A stretch of 64,000 bases of DNA from Cerasicoccus maritimus (GTDB taxonomy: Bacteria; Verrucomicrobiota; Verrucomicrobiia; Opitutales; Cerasicoccaceae): NCBI GenBank assembly GCA_031296935.1, contig JAVDPD010000013.1, positions 1-64,000 on the forward strand. The letters are read 5' to 3'. Shown here piece after piece: positions 51,773 through 61,040 of this stretch. Position 1 is the stretch's first letter; each line of letters starts with the position of its first letter. The notes under the pieces are model-generated. The model was given only the letters and a program-made list of their open reading frames with translations, did not search any database and had not been told where the DNA came from. The translations under genes were made by a program, and so were the position numbers.

Positions 51773-52930
51773 TTAACGGCGCGCGCGAAACATCGACGGC
51801 GCTTCCCCTTCGTATTTGCGAAAGACGCGGTCCATTTGACGCAGGTTGCCGAGCCCCGAACGCTCGGCAATCGCGCCAATGCTCAACTCGGTTTCCCAGA
51901 GCAGACGCTTAGCGCGCGCCACCCGCACCCGTTGAATCTGCTCATAGACCGTCGTCTGAAACTCGGCTCGAAACGCGCGCTCCAGCGAACGGCGTGATAC
52001 GCCAATGTGTTGACACACCGCTTCGACGCCCGCGCCCTTGTCCGCCTGCTGCTCAATGAAATCGATCGCCTGCTTGACGCGTAGATCATCGGTCGCCTGA
52101 CAATCCGTCGAGCTCCGCGCAATGACCCCCACGGGCGGGTGGCGCACCGCCATCTGCAATTCCTCACTACCGCCGATCAATGCCTGTAGCCGTTGCGCCG
52201 CATCGCGCCCGATCTGCTCCGCAGGCAGCTCCACACTGGAGAGCGCAGGCAGGCTCATCCGGCATTCCGAAACGTCATTATCCACCCCGAGAATCGCAAT
52301 TTCCTCCGGCACGCGAATTCCAGCATTGCGACAAATGTCGCAGAGCACACGCCCGGGAATATCGTTCGAAACAAGAATCCCCACCGGCTTGGGCAGCAGC
52401 TTCAACCATCGCTCGGTCTGGCGGTCCACACGACTCCAGTCTTGGCTAAACGGCGAATGCGGGAGAAAGTCAGCGTGTAAATTTTGCACCGCATAACCGC
52501 GCTCTTCCAAACATGCGCGAAAGCCCTGCTCACGCTCGCGCGAGAACTGCGCTTTACGGCTCCCATAGTAAGCAAATGACCGCAGCCCCAGCCCCAGGAA
52601 ATACTCTGCCGCCAAGCGGCCAACCGCTACGCTGTCCACATCGACGGTTGGGATCCGCAGCCCGGAAACCGTGTTCGTCACCGAAACCAAGGGCGCGCCC
52701 AACGCGGTCAACTGCTGACCCAAACTGCGATCCGATAAATGGACAATCACGCCATCCGGTCGCCAACGCTCCAAGGCGGGCAGGATACGCACATCCGGTG
52801 GCGCATTGTGGAACACCCACGGCAGAGCGTGCGATTCCGAATAATTCAACACCCCGGCTAGCGCACGGCGGCTGTAGCCGATGTCTTGCCCCAGTAAAAG
52901 CGCGATCCTCTTTGTCGTTTTTCGACTCAT
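51773..52930 (-). CDS. LacI/AraC fusion regulator (XylR-type)
   Basis: A 385-residue regulator from the ATG at 52930. The N-terminal 280 residues are a periplasmic-binding-protein-like sensor (RIALLLGQDIGYSRRALAGV; GVDNDVSECRMSLPALSSVE) without a LacI DNA-binding head. The C-terminal 100 residues are an AraC helix-turn-helix pair (VEAVCQHIGVSRRSLERAFR; LSIGAIAERSGLGNLRQMDR). This is the layout of E. coli XylR, which activates xylose genes. It is divergent from an FGGY kinase and a DapA-family gene, whose promoter region holds an inverted repeat. It very likely controls that operon in response to a sugar or sugar-acid. Confidence 0.88.
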   Translation of the reverse strand: MSRKTTKRIALLLGQDIGYSRRALAGVLNYSESHALPWVFHNAPPDVRILPALERWRPDGVIVHLSDRSLGQQLTALGAPLVSVTNTVSGLRIPTVDVDSVAVGRLAAEYFLGLGLRSFAYYGSRKAQFSREREQGFRACLEERGYAVQNLHADFLPHSPFSQDWSRVDRQTERWLKLLPKPVGILVSNDIPGRVLCDICRNAGIRVPEEIAILGVDNDVSECRMSLPALSSVELPAEQIGRDAAQRLQALIGGSEELQMAVRHPPVGVIARSSTDCQATDDLRVKQAIDFIEQQADKGAGVEAVCQHIGVSRRSLERAFRAEFQTTVYEQIQRVRVARAKRLLWETELSIGAIAERSGLGNLRQMDRVFRKYEGEAPSMFRARR

Positions 52931-52931
52931 T

Positions 52932-52966
52932 AATGTCGGATTATAGTATATCAACCAACCGACATT
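52932..52966. promoter_or_regulatory. Inverted repeat operator candidate
   Basis: AATGTCGG (52932-52939) and CCGACATT (52959-52966) are exact complements, 19 bases apart, in the 53-base gap between the divergent regulator (start 52930) and kinase (start 52984). The only sizeable dyad there. It is the natural candidate for binding by the XylR-type protein, though such AraC domains more often read direct repeats. Confidence 0.5.
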
Positions 52967-52983
52967 TCGAGTAGAATGCAACC

Positions 52984-54645
52984 ATGGACTACTTTATCGG
53001 AATCGACGTAGGAACCGGCAGTGCCCGCGCCGGCCTTTTTGATCAACATGGTAAGCTCGTGGCCAACCACAGCCGCGCCATCCAAAGCTGGCGCCCCCGC
53101 CCCAAGTTTGTGGAGCAATCCGCGGATGATATTTGGTCAGCCATCTGCACCTGCACTCAGGCAGTCTTGCGCGAAAGCGGCATTGCCTCTGAGTCGATCA
53201 AAGGCCTCGGCTTCGACGCCACTTGCTCGCTGGTTTTAACCGACGCCGAAGGCCAGCCGGTTACCGTCAGCCCGGATGGCGACGACGCGCAAAACATCAT
53301 TGTCTGGATGGATCACCGCGCACTCCAGGAATGCGCCGATATCAATCAGGCAGGCGACTATCCGGTTTATGAATTTGTCGGCGGGAAAATATCCCCTGAG
53401 ATGCAGACGCCCAAGCTGCTCTGGCTTAAGAAGCACCTGCCCGAAAGCTGGCAACGCGCCGCCCACTTCTTTGACTTGCCGGACTACCTGACTTTCCGCG
53501 CGACTGGCTCGCTGACCCGCTCCCTGTGCTCCACCACCTGCAAGTGGACTTACCTCGCGCACGAGGCAGATGCAGGCAAGAGCGGCTGGCACGATGGTTT
53601 CTTCACGGCAATTGGCCTCGGCGACTTGGCCGACGAAGGCTACGCCCGCATCGGAACTGATGTGCGCCCGATGGGTGAAGCTGTCGGGCAAGGCCTCACC
53701 GAGCAAGCAGCCAGCGACTTGGGCCTGCTGCCCGGCGTCGCAGTCGGCGTTTCCATTATCGATGCCCATGCGGGCGGCATTGGCATGATCGGCATGCCGG
53801 ACCAAGCCGGCGGCGCCACTCCGGAAAGCCTCGACAACCGCTTGGCGCTCATCGGTGGCACGTCAAGTTGCCACATGGTTGCCTCAAACGACAAGCGCCC
53901 GATCCCCGGCGTGTGGGGCCCCTACTTCTCGGCGATGATTCCCGGGCTCTGGCTAAACGAAGGTGGGCAATCCGCCACCGGTGCGCTCGTTGACCACATC
54001 ATCTTCAACCACGGCGCCACGGAAGCCATGATCAAGGCATCACAGGAAGCCGACATCACGCCTTACGAGGTGCTCAACCAACGCCTCGCGAAGCTCGCTG
54101 GCGATCAGCCACTGCACACACTCACCAAGCATTTGCACGTGTGCCCGTATTTCCATGGCAACCGCTCACCGCGCGCGAATCCCAAACTCGTCGGCATGCT
54201 CTCGGGCCTTCACTTGAGCGCCTCTCTTGACGACCTTGCCGTGCTTTACCTGGCAACCGTTCAAGCCATTGCCTACGGCACGCGCCACATCATCGACGCG
54301 ATGAACGACGCCGGTTATCAAATCGACACCTTGGTTTGCTGTGGCGGCGGCGCGAAGAATCCGGTCTTTCTCCAGCAGCATGCCGACATCACGCAGTGCA
54401 AGCTCATCCTGCCCGATGAGCCCGAAGCCGTCATCCTTGGCTCGGCGATGCTCGGCGCAGTTGCTGCCGGCGCTTACCCGAGTGTGCAAACGGCGATGGC
54501 CGCCATGTCGCGCCCGGGCCAAATCATTACGCCCGTCGAAAGCGCCCAAGCTTACCACGACGCCAAGTACCAAGTTTTCCATCGTCTCTACGCCGACCAA
54601 TGCGCCTACGAGTCGATCATGCAAGCAGCGGCTTCTACCAAATAA
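52984..54645 (+). CDS. FGGY-family carbohydrate kinase (pentulose-kinase-like)
   Basis: A 553-residue kinase of the FGGY family. N-terminal phosphate loop: DYFIGIDVGTGSARAGLFD. The first signature region is IIVWMDHRALQECADI, typical of ribulo-/pentulose kinases. The family segment GGTSSCHMVAS and the C-terminal ATP-binding CCGGGAKNPVFLQQHADITQ are present. The length and sequence suit the D-ribulokinase/FGGY branch rather than xylulokinase, but the substrate is not provable here. It is the first gene of the operon opposite the XylR-type regulator, followed by a DapA-family gene after 92 bases. Confidence 0.85.
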   Translation: MDYFIGIDVGTGSARAGLFDQHGKLVANHSRAIQSWRPRPKFVEQSADDIWSAICTCTQAVLRESGIASESIKGLGFDATCSLVLTDAEGQPVTVSPDGDDAQNIIVWMDHRALQECADINQAGDYPVYEFVGGKISPEMQTPKLLWLKKHLPESWQRAAHFFDLPDYLTFRATGSLTRSLCSTTCKWTYLAHEADAGKSGWHDGFFTAIGLGDLADEGYARIGTDVRPMGEAVGQGLTEQAASDLGLLPGVAVGVSIIDAHAGGIGMIGMPDQAGGATPESLDNRLALIGGTSSCHMVASNDKRPIPGVWGPYFSAMIPGLWLNEGGQSATGALVDHIIFNHGATEAMIKASQEADITPYEVLNQRLAKLAGDQPLHTLTKHLHVCPYFHGNRSPRANPKLVGMLSGLHLSASLDDLAVLYLATVQAIAYGTRHIIDAMNDAGYQIDTLVCCGGGAKNPVFLQQHADITQCKLILPDEPEAVILGSAMLGAVAAGAYPSVQTAMAAMSRPGQIITPVESAQAYHDAKYQVFHRLYADQCAYESIMQAAASTK

Positions 54646-54737
54646 TCCAGTATAATTACCGGCGGGGATAAAGCTACCGGCTTCCGACCACACGCTCCAC
54701 GCCACACTATAGATACTTCAATAATCCCGACTTTCCT

Positions 54738-55655
54738 ATGAAAATACACGGCATCATTCCACCCCTGGTCACCCCGCTTAAAGCCGACGAAACACTCGAT
54801 CTGGAAGCAACCGAACGCTTGCTTGAGCACGTGATTGCTGGCGGTGTCCACGGACTCTTCATTCTTGGAACAACGGGCGAAGGCCCCAACCTCAGCTATG
54901 AGCTCCGTCGCCAATACATCGACTTCGTCACCGCAAAGGTCAACGGCCGCATCCCGGTCATTGTCAGCGTGAGCGACAGCGCCTTTGCCGAATCCATTGC
55001 CCTCGCCGCTCACGCGAAAAAGGCCGGTGCCGACGCCGTGGCCTTCACGCCTCCGTATTACTTTATTCCAGGCGCGCCGGAGCTACAGATGTTCGTCCAG
55101 AAAATGGCCGAAAGTATCGAGCTGCCCTTCTTCCTCTACAACATGCCGGCGCTGACCAAGGTTTCGATTCCTCTGGATGTCGTCGAGTATGGCTTCGGCC
55201 TGCCGAACTGCCTCGGCCTCAAGGACAGCTCCGGCGATCTCTTTTACTTCAAGAAAGTAAAACGCCTGATGGGCGAGCGCGACCTCACCTTGCTGATCGG
55301 CCCGGAAGAGCTGCTGGCCGAATCCGTACTCGCCGGCGGCAATGGTGGCATCAACGGCGGCGCCAACGTCTTCCCGAAGGTCTACGTCAAGATTTACGAA
55401 CTCATGCAAGCAGGCCAGCTCAACGAAGCTGAAGCGCTGCAACGTGAAGTCATGGAGATCTCTTGCCGCCTCTTCACGATTGGCAAACATGGCTCCAGCA
55501 TCATCAAAGGCATCAAGGGCGCGCTCGAAGTTCGCGGCATTTGTCAGCGCCACCTCGCAGCGCCATTCGCCGGCTTCGTCGATGGCGACCTCGCCCGCGT
55601 CGTGGATGCGATTCAGACATTGGAAAGCCGCCCACTGCTGAGCCAATACCTTTAG
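54738..55655 (+). CDS. DapA-family aldolase / dihydrodipicolinate synthase homologue
   Basis: A 305-residue TIM-barrel lyase of the DHDPS/N-acetylneuraminate lyase family. Visible motifs: GIIPPLVTPL at the start, GLFILGTTGEGPNLSYELRR with the GTTGE phosphate/carboxylate loop, PPYYF, the catalytic Tyr in PFFLYNMP, and the Schiff-base Lys in LGLKDSSGD. In the true lysine-pathway enzyme a conserved Arg binds the aspartate semialdehyde carboxylate. Here the context (FGGY kinase and sugar-type regulator) suggests a keto-acid sugar aldolase. A strong terminator follows. Confidence 0.85.
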   Translation: MKIHGIIPPLVTPLKADETLDLEATERLLEHVIAGGVHGLFILGTTGEGPNLSYELRRQYIDFVTAKVNGRIPVIVSVSDSAFAESIALAAHAKKAGADAVAFTPPYYFIPGAPELQMFVQKMAESIELPFFLYNMPALTKVSIPLDVVEYGFGLPNCLGLKDSSGDLFYFKKVKRLMGERDLTLLIGPEELLAESVLAGGNGGINGGANVFPKVYVKIYELMQAGQLNEAEALQREVMEISCRLFTIGKHGSSIIKGIKGALEVRGICQRHLAAPFAGFVDGDLARVVDAIQTLESRPLLSQYL

Positions 55656-55678
55656 GGGTTACCGATTCCACATTTTTC

Positions 55679-55714
55679 AAATCCGCATTGCTCGAAGGCA
55701 GTGCGGATTTTTTT
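55679..55714 (+). terminator. Intrinsic terminator of the kinase/DapA-family operon
   Basis: A 13-bp stem with one G-T pair (AAATCCGCATTGC / GCAGTGCGGATTT), six-base loop TCGAAG and a run of seven T. It lies 24 bases after the stop at 55655. Confidence 0.9.
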
Positions 55715-55755
55715 AACGTTTACGGTGCGGGATGAGGCGTTAGTAATGGTTGCCA

Positions 55756-57075
55756 ATGAGTGACTTGCCGGCACCAACGACTTCGCTGAAACCCTCGGAC
55801 CTCCGTGGCATCCTTGAGTATGTCCCGATGTTCCGTGGGCAAATCTTCGTGGTGGCCATCGACGGCTCCGTTGTCGACGACGACAACTTCGGCAACGTCA
55901 TCACCGACCTCGCCGTGATGAAGAGCCTGCACATCCGCATCGTCCTCGTCCATGGCATTGGCCGACAACTCAAGAACCTCGCCACCGAACGTAACGTCCC
56001 AATCAGCGATGCCTACGGCAGCGCGCCGACCGACGACGCCACACTCAAGCTCGCCCAAAAAGCCTCGGCCGAAGTCGGCCAAAGCGTCGTCCGTCAACTG
56101 ACCCGCCACAACCTCAAGTGCGCGCTGACCAATGCGATCCGCGCCACCGAAGTTGGCGTGCTAGGCGGCGTGAATCACCAGCACACCGGCAAGGTCGACA
56201 AGATAGATTTCAGCCTGATTCGCGACCTGCTCGACCGCGACATCGTGCCCGTGTTCAGCCCCATTTGCTTCGACCGCGAAGGCGACCCACTGCGCGTCAA
56301 TTCCGACCTCATGGCCACGGAGCTGGCGACCGGGTTGCAGGCCTCGAAATTGATTTTCCTGACGCCGCATGCAGGCCTGATGATCAAGGGCGAAACCAAG
56401 GTCAACGTTCCCCTCGACGAGCTGAAAAAGACGCTCAAGAAATCACCGGACGACGTCGACTCGCGCCTCATCAGCAAGGCCCGCGAAGCCTGCGCGGCGC
56501 TTGAGGCTGGCGTGCCCCGCGCACACATTCTAGACGGTCGAGTGTTCAGCGGCCTGCTCACGGAGATATTCGACAAGGTGGGCCTCGGCACGATGATCCA
56601 CGCCAACGACTACCAGCAGATCCGCGCCGCCCGGAAGAAGGACGCACAGGCGATTTACCAGATCCTGCGCAACGCCGCCAACCGCACGGAAGCCGTCGTG
56701 ACCCGGACGCGCCAAGAGGTCGAGCAGCATATCGAAGACTACTTTGTTTACGTCGTCGACGAGAGCATCATCGGCTGCTGCAGCCTGCTCCCGCTCAAAG
56801 GCTCTCGCCCCAAAGCCGTGGAGCTGGCAGGCGTGCTCGTGCAGCCTTTCTATCAGGGCAAAGGCGTCGGCAAAAAGTTGACGGAATACGCCGTGCAAGA
56901 AGCCGAGCGCCAGGGCTACAAGCGCATCATCGCGCTGAGCACCCAGAGCGCGCGCTTTTTCCAGGAGGTTGCCGGCTTCGCCGAAAGCACGCCCAAGACC
57001 CTCCCCAAAGCCCGCCGCGAAAAATACGAAGCCACCAAGCGCGCGAGCAAAGTGCTCGTGAAAGACTTCGACTAA
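55756..57075 (+). CDS. argA: Amino-acid N-acetyltransferase (N-acetylglutamate synthase)
   Basis: A 439-residue two-domain enzyme for the first step of arginine synthesis, acetyl-CoA + glutamate. The ATG at 55756 (MSDLPAPTTS) is preferred; two codons upstream there is a TTG. Residues 20-290 are an amino-acid-kinase fold (IFVVAIDGSVVDDDNFGNVI; IVLVHGIGRQLKNLATERN; VFSPICFDREGDPLRVNSD) without kinase chemistry. Residues 295-435 are GNAT acetyltransferase (GVLVQPFYQGKGVGKKLTEY with the acetyl-CoA loop). This is the classical ArgA layout. Arginine feedback would bind the kinase-like part. Confidence 0.92.
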   Translation: MSDLPAPTTSLKPSDLRGILEYVPMFRGQIFVVAIDGSVVDDDNFGNVITDLAVMKSLHIRIVLVHGIGRQLKNLATERNVPISDAYGSAPTDDATLKLAQKASAEVGQSVVRQLTRHNLKCALTNAIRATEVGVLGGVNHQHTGKVDKIDFSLIRDLLDRDIVPVFSPICFDREGDPLRVNSDLMATELATGLQASKLIFLTPHAGLMIKGETKVNVPLDELKKTLKKSPDDVDSRLISKAREACAALEAGVPRAHILDGRVFSGLLTEIFDKVGLGTMIHANDYQQIRAARKKDAQAIYQILRNAANRTEAVVTRTRQEVEQHIEDYFVYVVDESIIGCCSLLPLKGSRPKAVELAGVLVQPFYQGKGVGKKLTEYAVQEAERQGYKRIIALSTQSARFFQEVAGFAESTPKTLPKARREKYEATKRASKVLVKDFD

Positions 57076-57148
57076 TCCGACGCGCGGCGTTTGCTTAAAT
57101 CGTCCCGTGCGGCTTGCCAAACTTCTGCACGCCAGCAAAGATTTTCGT

Positions 57149-57745
57149 ATGTGGAACGAACGCTTTAGCGAACCGGAGTTTACCTACGGCAAAGAGCCCA
57201 ACGATTTTCTGCGGGCGGAATACCAGCGCATTCCCGCCCGTGGGCGCGTGCTGTGCCTTGCTGAGGGACAGGGCCGCAACGCCGTCTTCCTCGCGCAGCA
57301 AGGCTATCAAGTCACCGCGCTCGATCAGTCGTCAGTTGGTTTGAAACGCGCAGCCGAGCTGGCCACCGAACGCGGCGTGACGATCGAGACGCTACAGGCG
57401 GATTTATCCGAGCACGATCTCGGCTCTGGCTGGGATGGCATCATCTGCATTTTCGGCCACACTCCGCCGGCTGTTCGCGCACGTGTGCATGCGCAGATCG
57501 CGGATGCGCTCATGCCCGGCGGCGCCTACATTTTGGAGTGCTACACACCCAAGCAACACAGCATGCCGGGCCGTGGTGGCCCTCCACCTGAGCTGAAAGA
57601 TTTCCTCGTCAGCCTGAGCGACCTGGAGCGCGAAATCTCCGGGTTGGACTTCACCATCGGCCGCGAAGTCGAGCGCGAGGTCAACGAAGGCTCCCATCAC
57701 CAGGGCCTCAGCTCCACGGTGCAGCTCGTCGCGACAAAGGTTTAA
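57149..57745 (+). CDS. SAM-dependent methyltransferase, TehB-like
   Basis: A 198-residue class I methyltransferase started at the ATG at 57149 (MWNERFSEPEF). Fourteen upstream codons in frame are probably not translated. SAM motif I is RVLCLAEGQGRNAVFLAQQ, followed by VTALDQSSVGLKRAAELATE (motif II acid) and DGIICIFGHTP. Proteins starting W-x-x-RF---EF-YG-EP-F belong to the TehB/thiopurine-like group of small methyltransferases. The substrate is unknown. The gene follows argA after about 70 bases. Confidence 0.85.
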   Translation: MWNERFSEPEFTYGKEPNDFLRAEYQRIPARGRVLCLAEGQGRNAVFLAQQGYQVTALDQSSVGLKRAAELATERGVTIETLQADLSEHDLGSGWDGIICIFGHTPPAVRARVHAQIADALMPGGAYILECYTPKQHSMPGRGGPPPELKDFLVSLSDLEREISGLDFTIGREVEREVNEGSHHQGLSSTVQLVATKV

Positions 57746-57860
57746 ATTCAGACATGAGTTCGTGGGCGAACCTGGCGATACACATGGATCATGTTATAAT
57801 GTCGCAACAAAACTCAATCGCCTTGACGTCGCTAATGGCCATCACTAACAACTATATGCT

Positions 57861-58865
57861 ATGAAATTATGTAGCTGGAATGTAGAACATCTAGATCGGC
57901 TGATTAAGCCTAATCTTCAAAATCACGAGATCGACCGCCGTCACGCTGTCGTAGAAGAAATCCGTGCAATCGACGCTGACGTCTATTGTATTCTAGAAGG
58001 TCCGAAAGGCGAAGCGGCCATTGAAGAAGTTTGCAACAACCTGCTTGGCGGCGATTGGCTGCCGGTAAAAGCGCCGGATGGCGAGTACGACACATCGGGC
58101 AAGCAGTGGATTTGGTTTTTGGTGAAGCGGCAATATCACGACGCATGCAGTCTGCTTCCCACCAAGACTTGGGACGCCTTTACAGAGACTAGCTGGCCGG
58201 TCCATTTGTGGGGAAAATTCGAAGCCAAGCAGCACCAGCACTATCGTCATCCGCAAGTACTAATCATGGACATAGATGGTGTGCGCGCGGAGTTCATCGG
58301 CTTGCACCTCAAGAGCAAGTTTGTGCGTTCGGGCAGCTCAGACTGGAATGCCGGAGGCTCCCGCAAGGAGGATTTTATTCGCAGGGCTTTGACAGCCCGC
58401 ATCAAGCTGACCACGGAAGCCGCCAACGTTCGCAAATACATTAATGCAAAGTTCGACCAAACAACCGCCCCCGCCATCTTCGTCATGGGTGATCTGAATG
58501 ACGGGCCCGGTAAGGAGTATTTCGAAAACGAATTCCTGTTCTTTGATCTGATTTCCAACGTGCAGGGAAACATCTTCGAAGCTGACCGTTTTCTCAACCA
58601 CGCACTCTTTGACTATCCCGACCATCTGCGTTGGTCCGTGAAATTCAAAGACTTCGTAGATCCCAGCCGTGACCCGCACATTTTGCTAGATCACATCTTA
58701 TTCACTCAAGGTTTGGTCAACGGAAGACTGCCGATCGAAGTCAAACCAGGAGCTGGCAAAATCGAGCACGAGATTCACGAGCTGATCAACGCGCCCCTGA
58801 CTATTAGCCGCAAAACCAGCGACCATCGTCCAGTCTCCGTGGAAATCACCAACATTGTGGATTAA
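57861..58865 (+). CDS. Endonuclease/exonuclease/phosphatase family protein
   Basis: A 334-residue DNase-I-fold protein. Family motifs in order: KLCSWNVEHLDRLI (start strand with Asn), DVYCILEGPKG (catalytic Glu), AEFIGLHLKSKF (His), IFVMGDLNDGPG (GDLND metal site), ILLDHILF and the C-terminal TSDHRPVSVEI (SDH catalytic His). All key residues are present, so it should be an active phosphohydrolase on nucleic acid or a small phosphate substrate. No signal peptide. The insert of about 50 residues before the GDLND site is longer than minimal members. Substrate unknown. Confidence 0.88.
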   Translation: MKLCSWNVEHLDRLIKPNLQNHEIDRRHAVVEEIRAIDADVYCILEGPKGEAAIEEVCNNLLGGDWLPVKAPDGEYDTSGKQWIWFLVKRQYHDACSLLPTKTWDAFTETSWPVHLWGKFEAKQHQHYRHPQVLIMDIDGVRAEFIGLHLKSKFVRSGSSDWNAGGSRKEDFIRRALTARIKLTTEAANVRKYINAKFDQTTAPAIFVMGDLNDGPGKEYFENEFLFFDLISNVQGNIFEADRFLNHALFDYPDHLRWSVKFKDFVDPSRDPHILLDHILFTQGLVNGRLPIEVKPGAGKIEHEIHELINAPLTISRKTSDHRPVSVEITNIVD

Positions 58866-58879
58866 GCGCCGTCTCAGAG

Positions 58880-60061
58880 CTACTGCTCCCGCGACGTGCG
58901 ATACATGCGCGGCACGCGTTTAGTGATCGAGCAGAAGATTTCCCACGGGATGTTGTGGCACCAATGCGCAAACTCTTCGACTGTGATGCGGGCAAACTGC
59001 AGCCCCTTGATGTCGGGCTCGCAAAGGTGCTCGGGCAGTTGCTGAGCGCCAATCATCGTGGCGATGTCGCCGGGCTGGGCCTCAGGTAGATCCGTCACAT
59101 CAACGACGGTTTGGTCCATCGTGACCCGGCCCAGCACGGGGCAACGCTGCCCGCGGATCAGCACCTCGGCGCGGTTGCTCGCGGTTGTCGGAATGCCGTC
59201 GCCGTAGCCCGCAGTCAGCACAGCCAGGCGACTGCGACGGCGCAAACGATGGGTCTGCGAATAGCTGATCGGCACGCCGGACGGCAGCTCTTTAATGATA
59301 CCCACGCGCGCGTGAAAGCTCAGCACCGGCTCCGGCTTGATCCGGTCGAGCAGCGAACCGCGGTACGGCGCGTGGCCAAACTGCAGCAGCCCTACGCGCA
59401 CGGCGTTGAACGGGCTGTCCGGCGAAAGTGTGTCGAGGCCAGCGCTGTTATCCGCGTGGATGAGCAAGTCCTGCCCCGCGAGCTCGGGCAGCTTGTCGAG
59501 CACTTGCAGGAAGCGCTTACGCTGCAGAGCGGTGTAGTCCGGGTCGCTGTCGGCACTGGAAAAATGCGTAAACACGCCTTCGAGCGCAATGTGCTTGGCG
59601 GCGACAATTTTATCAAATACAGAACGCACCTCAGTGTGCCAAATACCCAAGCGGCCCATGCCGGTATCGACCTTCAGGTGGACCCGGACCGGGCTCTTGC
59701 GCTTGCGGCCAAGCTTGTTCAGCCGCTCGATTTCGTCCGCTGTGGAGACGGTTGCCACCAGGTCGTAATCGAGCAAGTAAGGCTCCTCTTCGGGCAGCAC
59801 AGCGCCGAGCACGAGGATGGGCCACCCTGCCCCGATTTCACGCAGCTCGGCGGCTTCGTAAACGTTGGCCACCGCAAAGGCGTCGGCACCGCTTTGCATG
59901 AGGCGCGCCACGGTTTGGGGCATGCCGTGGCCGTAGGCATCGGCTTTCACGACCGCCACATAGCGGATGTGCGACGGCAGCGCGGCCCGGATTTTCCCCA
60001 GGTTACGCTCCAACGCGGCGAGATCAATCTCCGCCCAGCAACGATGCGTCGAGCCATTCAT
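58880..60061 (-). CDS. alr: Alanine racemase
   Basis: A 393-residue PLP enzyme making D-alanine for peptidoglycan. Lys39 in [20 protein letters not shown] carries the cofactor. The second catalytic residue, Tyr, is in [20 protein letters not shown]. The barrel has [14 protein letters not shown], and the C-terminal beta domain has [20 protein letters not shown] and [13 protein letters not shown]. Length is standard. The gene is followed downstream by other unrelated genes on the opposite strand and is preceded by the CDF transporter after 49 bases on the same strand. Confidence 0.95.
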   Translation of the reverse strand: MNGSTHRCWAEIDLAALERNLGKIRAALPSHIRYVAVVKADAYGHGMPQTVARLMQSGADAFAVANVYEAAELREIGAGWPILVLGAVLPEEEPYLLDYDLVATVSTADEIERLNKLGRKRKSPVRVHLKVDTGMGRLGIWHTEVRSVFDKIVAAKHIALEGVFTHFSSADSDPDYTALQRKRFLQVLDKLPELAGQDLLIHADNSAGLDTLSPDSPFNAVRVGLLQFGHAPYRGSLLDRIKPEPVLSFHARVGIIKELPSGVPISYSQTHRLRRRSRLAVLTAGYGDGIPTTASNRAEVLIRGQRCPVLGRVTMDQTVVDVTDLPEAQPGDIATMIGAQQLPEHLCEPDIKGLQFARITVEEFAHWCHNIPWEIFCSITKRVPRMYRTSREQ

Positions 60062-60110
60062 TGGCCATCAGTGTTGGCGAAATTCCGCAGGGGGCAACGC
60101 GTATTTTAAA

Positions 60111-61040
60111 TCAGAAATCCATCTCCGCCCACTCCGCATCGTGCGTACAAATCACGTCGACCACGATGTAAGGATAGCGCGGCTTGAGCTCATTGAAAAC
60201 CACCCGACGGCACGCATCCTGATCCTCCACTTTGCCCGGCCATTTCGCGTCGCGCTCGACCACGATGAACAAGTGCAAATACACAAAGCGCCCCGCGCGC
60301 ACGGCACGAACTTCGTGGCTCGCGCAGTCTTTGTCGGCCAGAAAATCGCCGAGCAATTTCTTGGCGTCGGCCAGGAGCTGCTCGTCCACATTCCGACCGA
60401 CGATTTGAGCCCAGTTGTGGCGAATAATATTGATCGGAATCGGAATGAAAATCAGCGACAGCACCAGCACCGCCGCCGGGTCCGCATAGGGCGTCCATTT
60501 GCTCAAACTGGAATCTTGCAATAGATACACGACGAGCAGCGCCACGGCAATGATCGCGCTGAGAATGGTGTCGAGCAGCCAGTTTTTCGCGTCCACCTCC
60601 ACGATGGGCGAACTGCATTTGCGCGCCAGCGAACGCAAGGTGTATGCAATGAATCCACCGATGCCCGCCGCCGCCGCCGCATAGAAAAACGCGATGCCCG
60701 CCTCGATCTGCCGACCGCCATGAATCAACGCCTCGACCGACGATACAAACGCCAACAAGCAGACCAGCCCGATCAGCAGGCCTTTGCCCAAATTGAGCAT
60801 TGGCTCGTAGTAAACGTAGCCAAACGGGTAGCGGTCGTTCGTCGGCCGCATGATCATCTTGGCGACCTTTAGCGAGAGCAGCGCGACGACAAAGTTGATC
60901 ATCGAAAACACGCCGTCGAGTAGCACGGCGTCCGACCGGCTAAACACCGCAAACACCAGCCCAAGCACGCCCAGCACCAGGTTGCCCCAAATGCTGGTGC
61001 GCAAAGCCCGATGCTCCTGGAGTGTCTCCTCGCTAGGCAT
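60111..61040 (-). CDS. Cation diffusion facilitator (CDF) transporter
   Basis: A 309-residue membrane protein from the ATG at 61040 (MPSEETLQEHRALR). Upstream in-frame sequence belongs to the neighbouring gene's 3' end on another frame. Six membrane helices are visible (IWGNLVLGVLGLVFAVFSRS; LDGVFSMINFVVALLSLKVA; GYVYYEPMLNLGKGLLIGLV; AGIAFFYAAAAAGIGGFIAY; LLDTILSAIIAVALLVVYLL; PAAVLVLSLIFIPIPINIIR). Metal-site residues Asp in DAVLLDGVFS and DAKNWLLDTIL match CDF transporters that export Zn2+, Mn2+ or Fe2+. The C-terminal cytoplasmic domain is present. It overlaps the enolase-like gene by eight bases. Confidence 0.85.
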   Translation of the reverse strand: MPSEETLQEHRALRTSIWGNLVLGVLGLVFAVFSRSDAVLLDGVFSMINFVVALLSLKVAKMIMRPTNDRYPFGYVYYEPMLNLGKGLLIGLVCLLAFVSSVEALIHGGRQIEAGIAFFYAAAAAGIGGFIAYTLRSLARKCSSPIVEVDAKNWLLDTILSAIIAVALLVVYLLQDSSLSKWTPYADPAAVLVLSLIFIPIPINIIRHNWAQIVGRNVDEQLLADAKKLLGDFLADKDCASHEVRAVRAGRFVYLHLFIVVERDAKWPGKVEDQDACRRVVFNELKPRYPYIVVDVICTHDAEWAEMDF

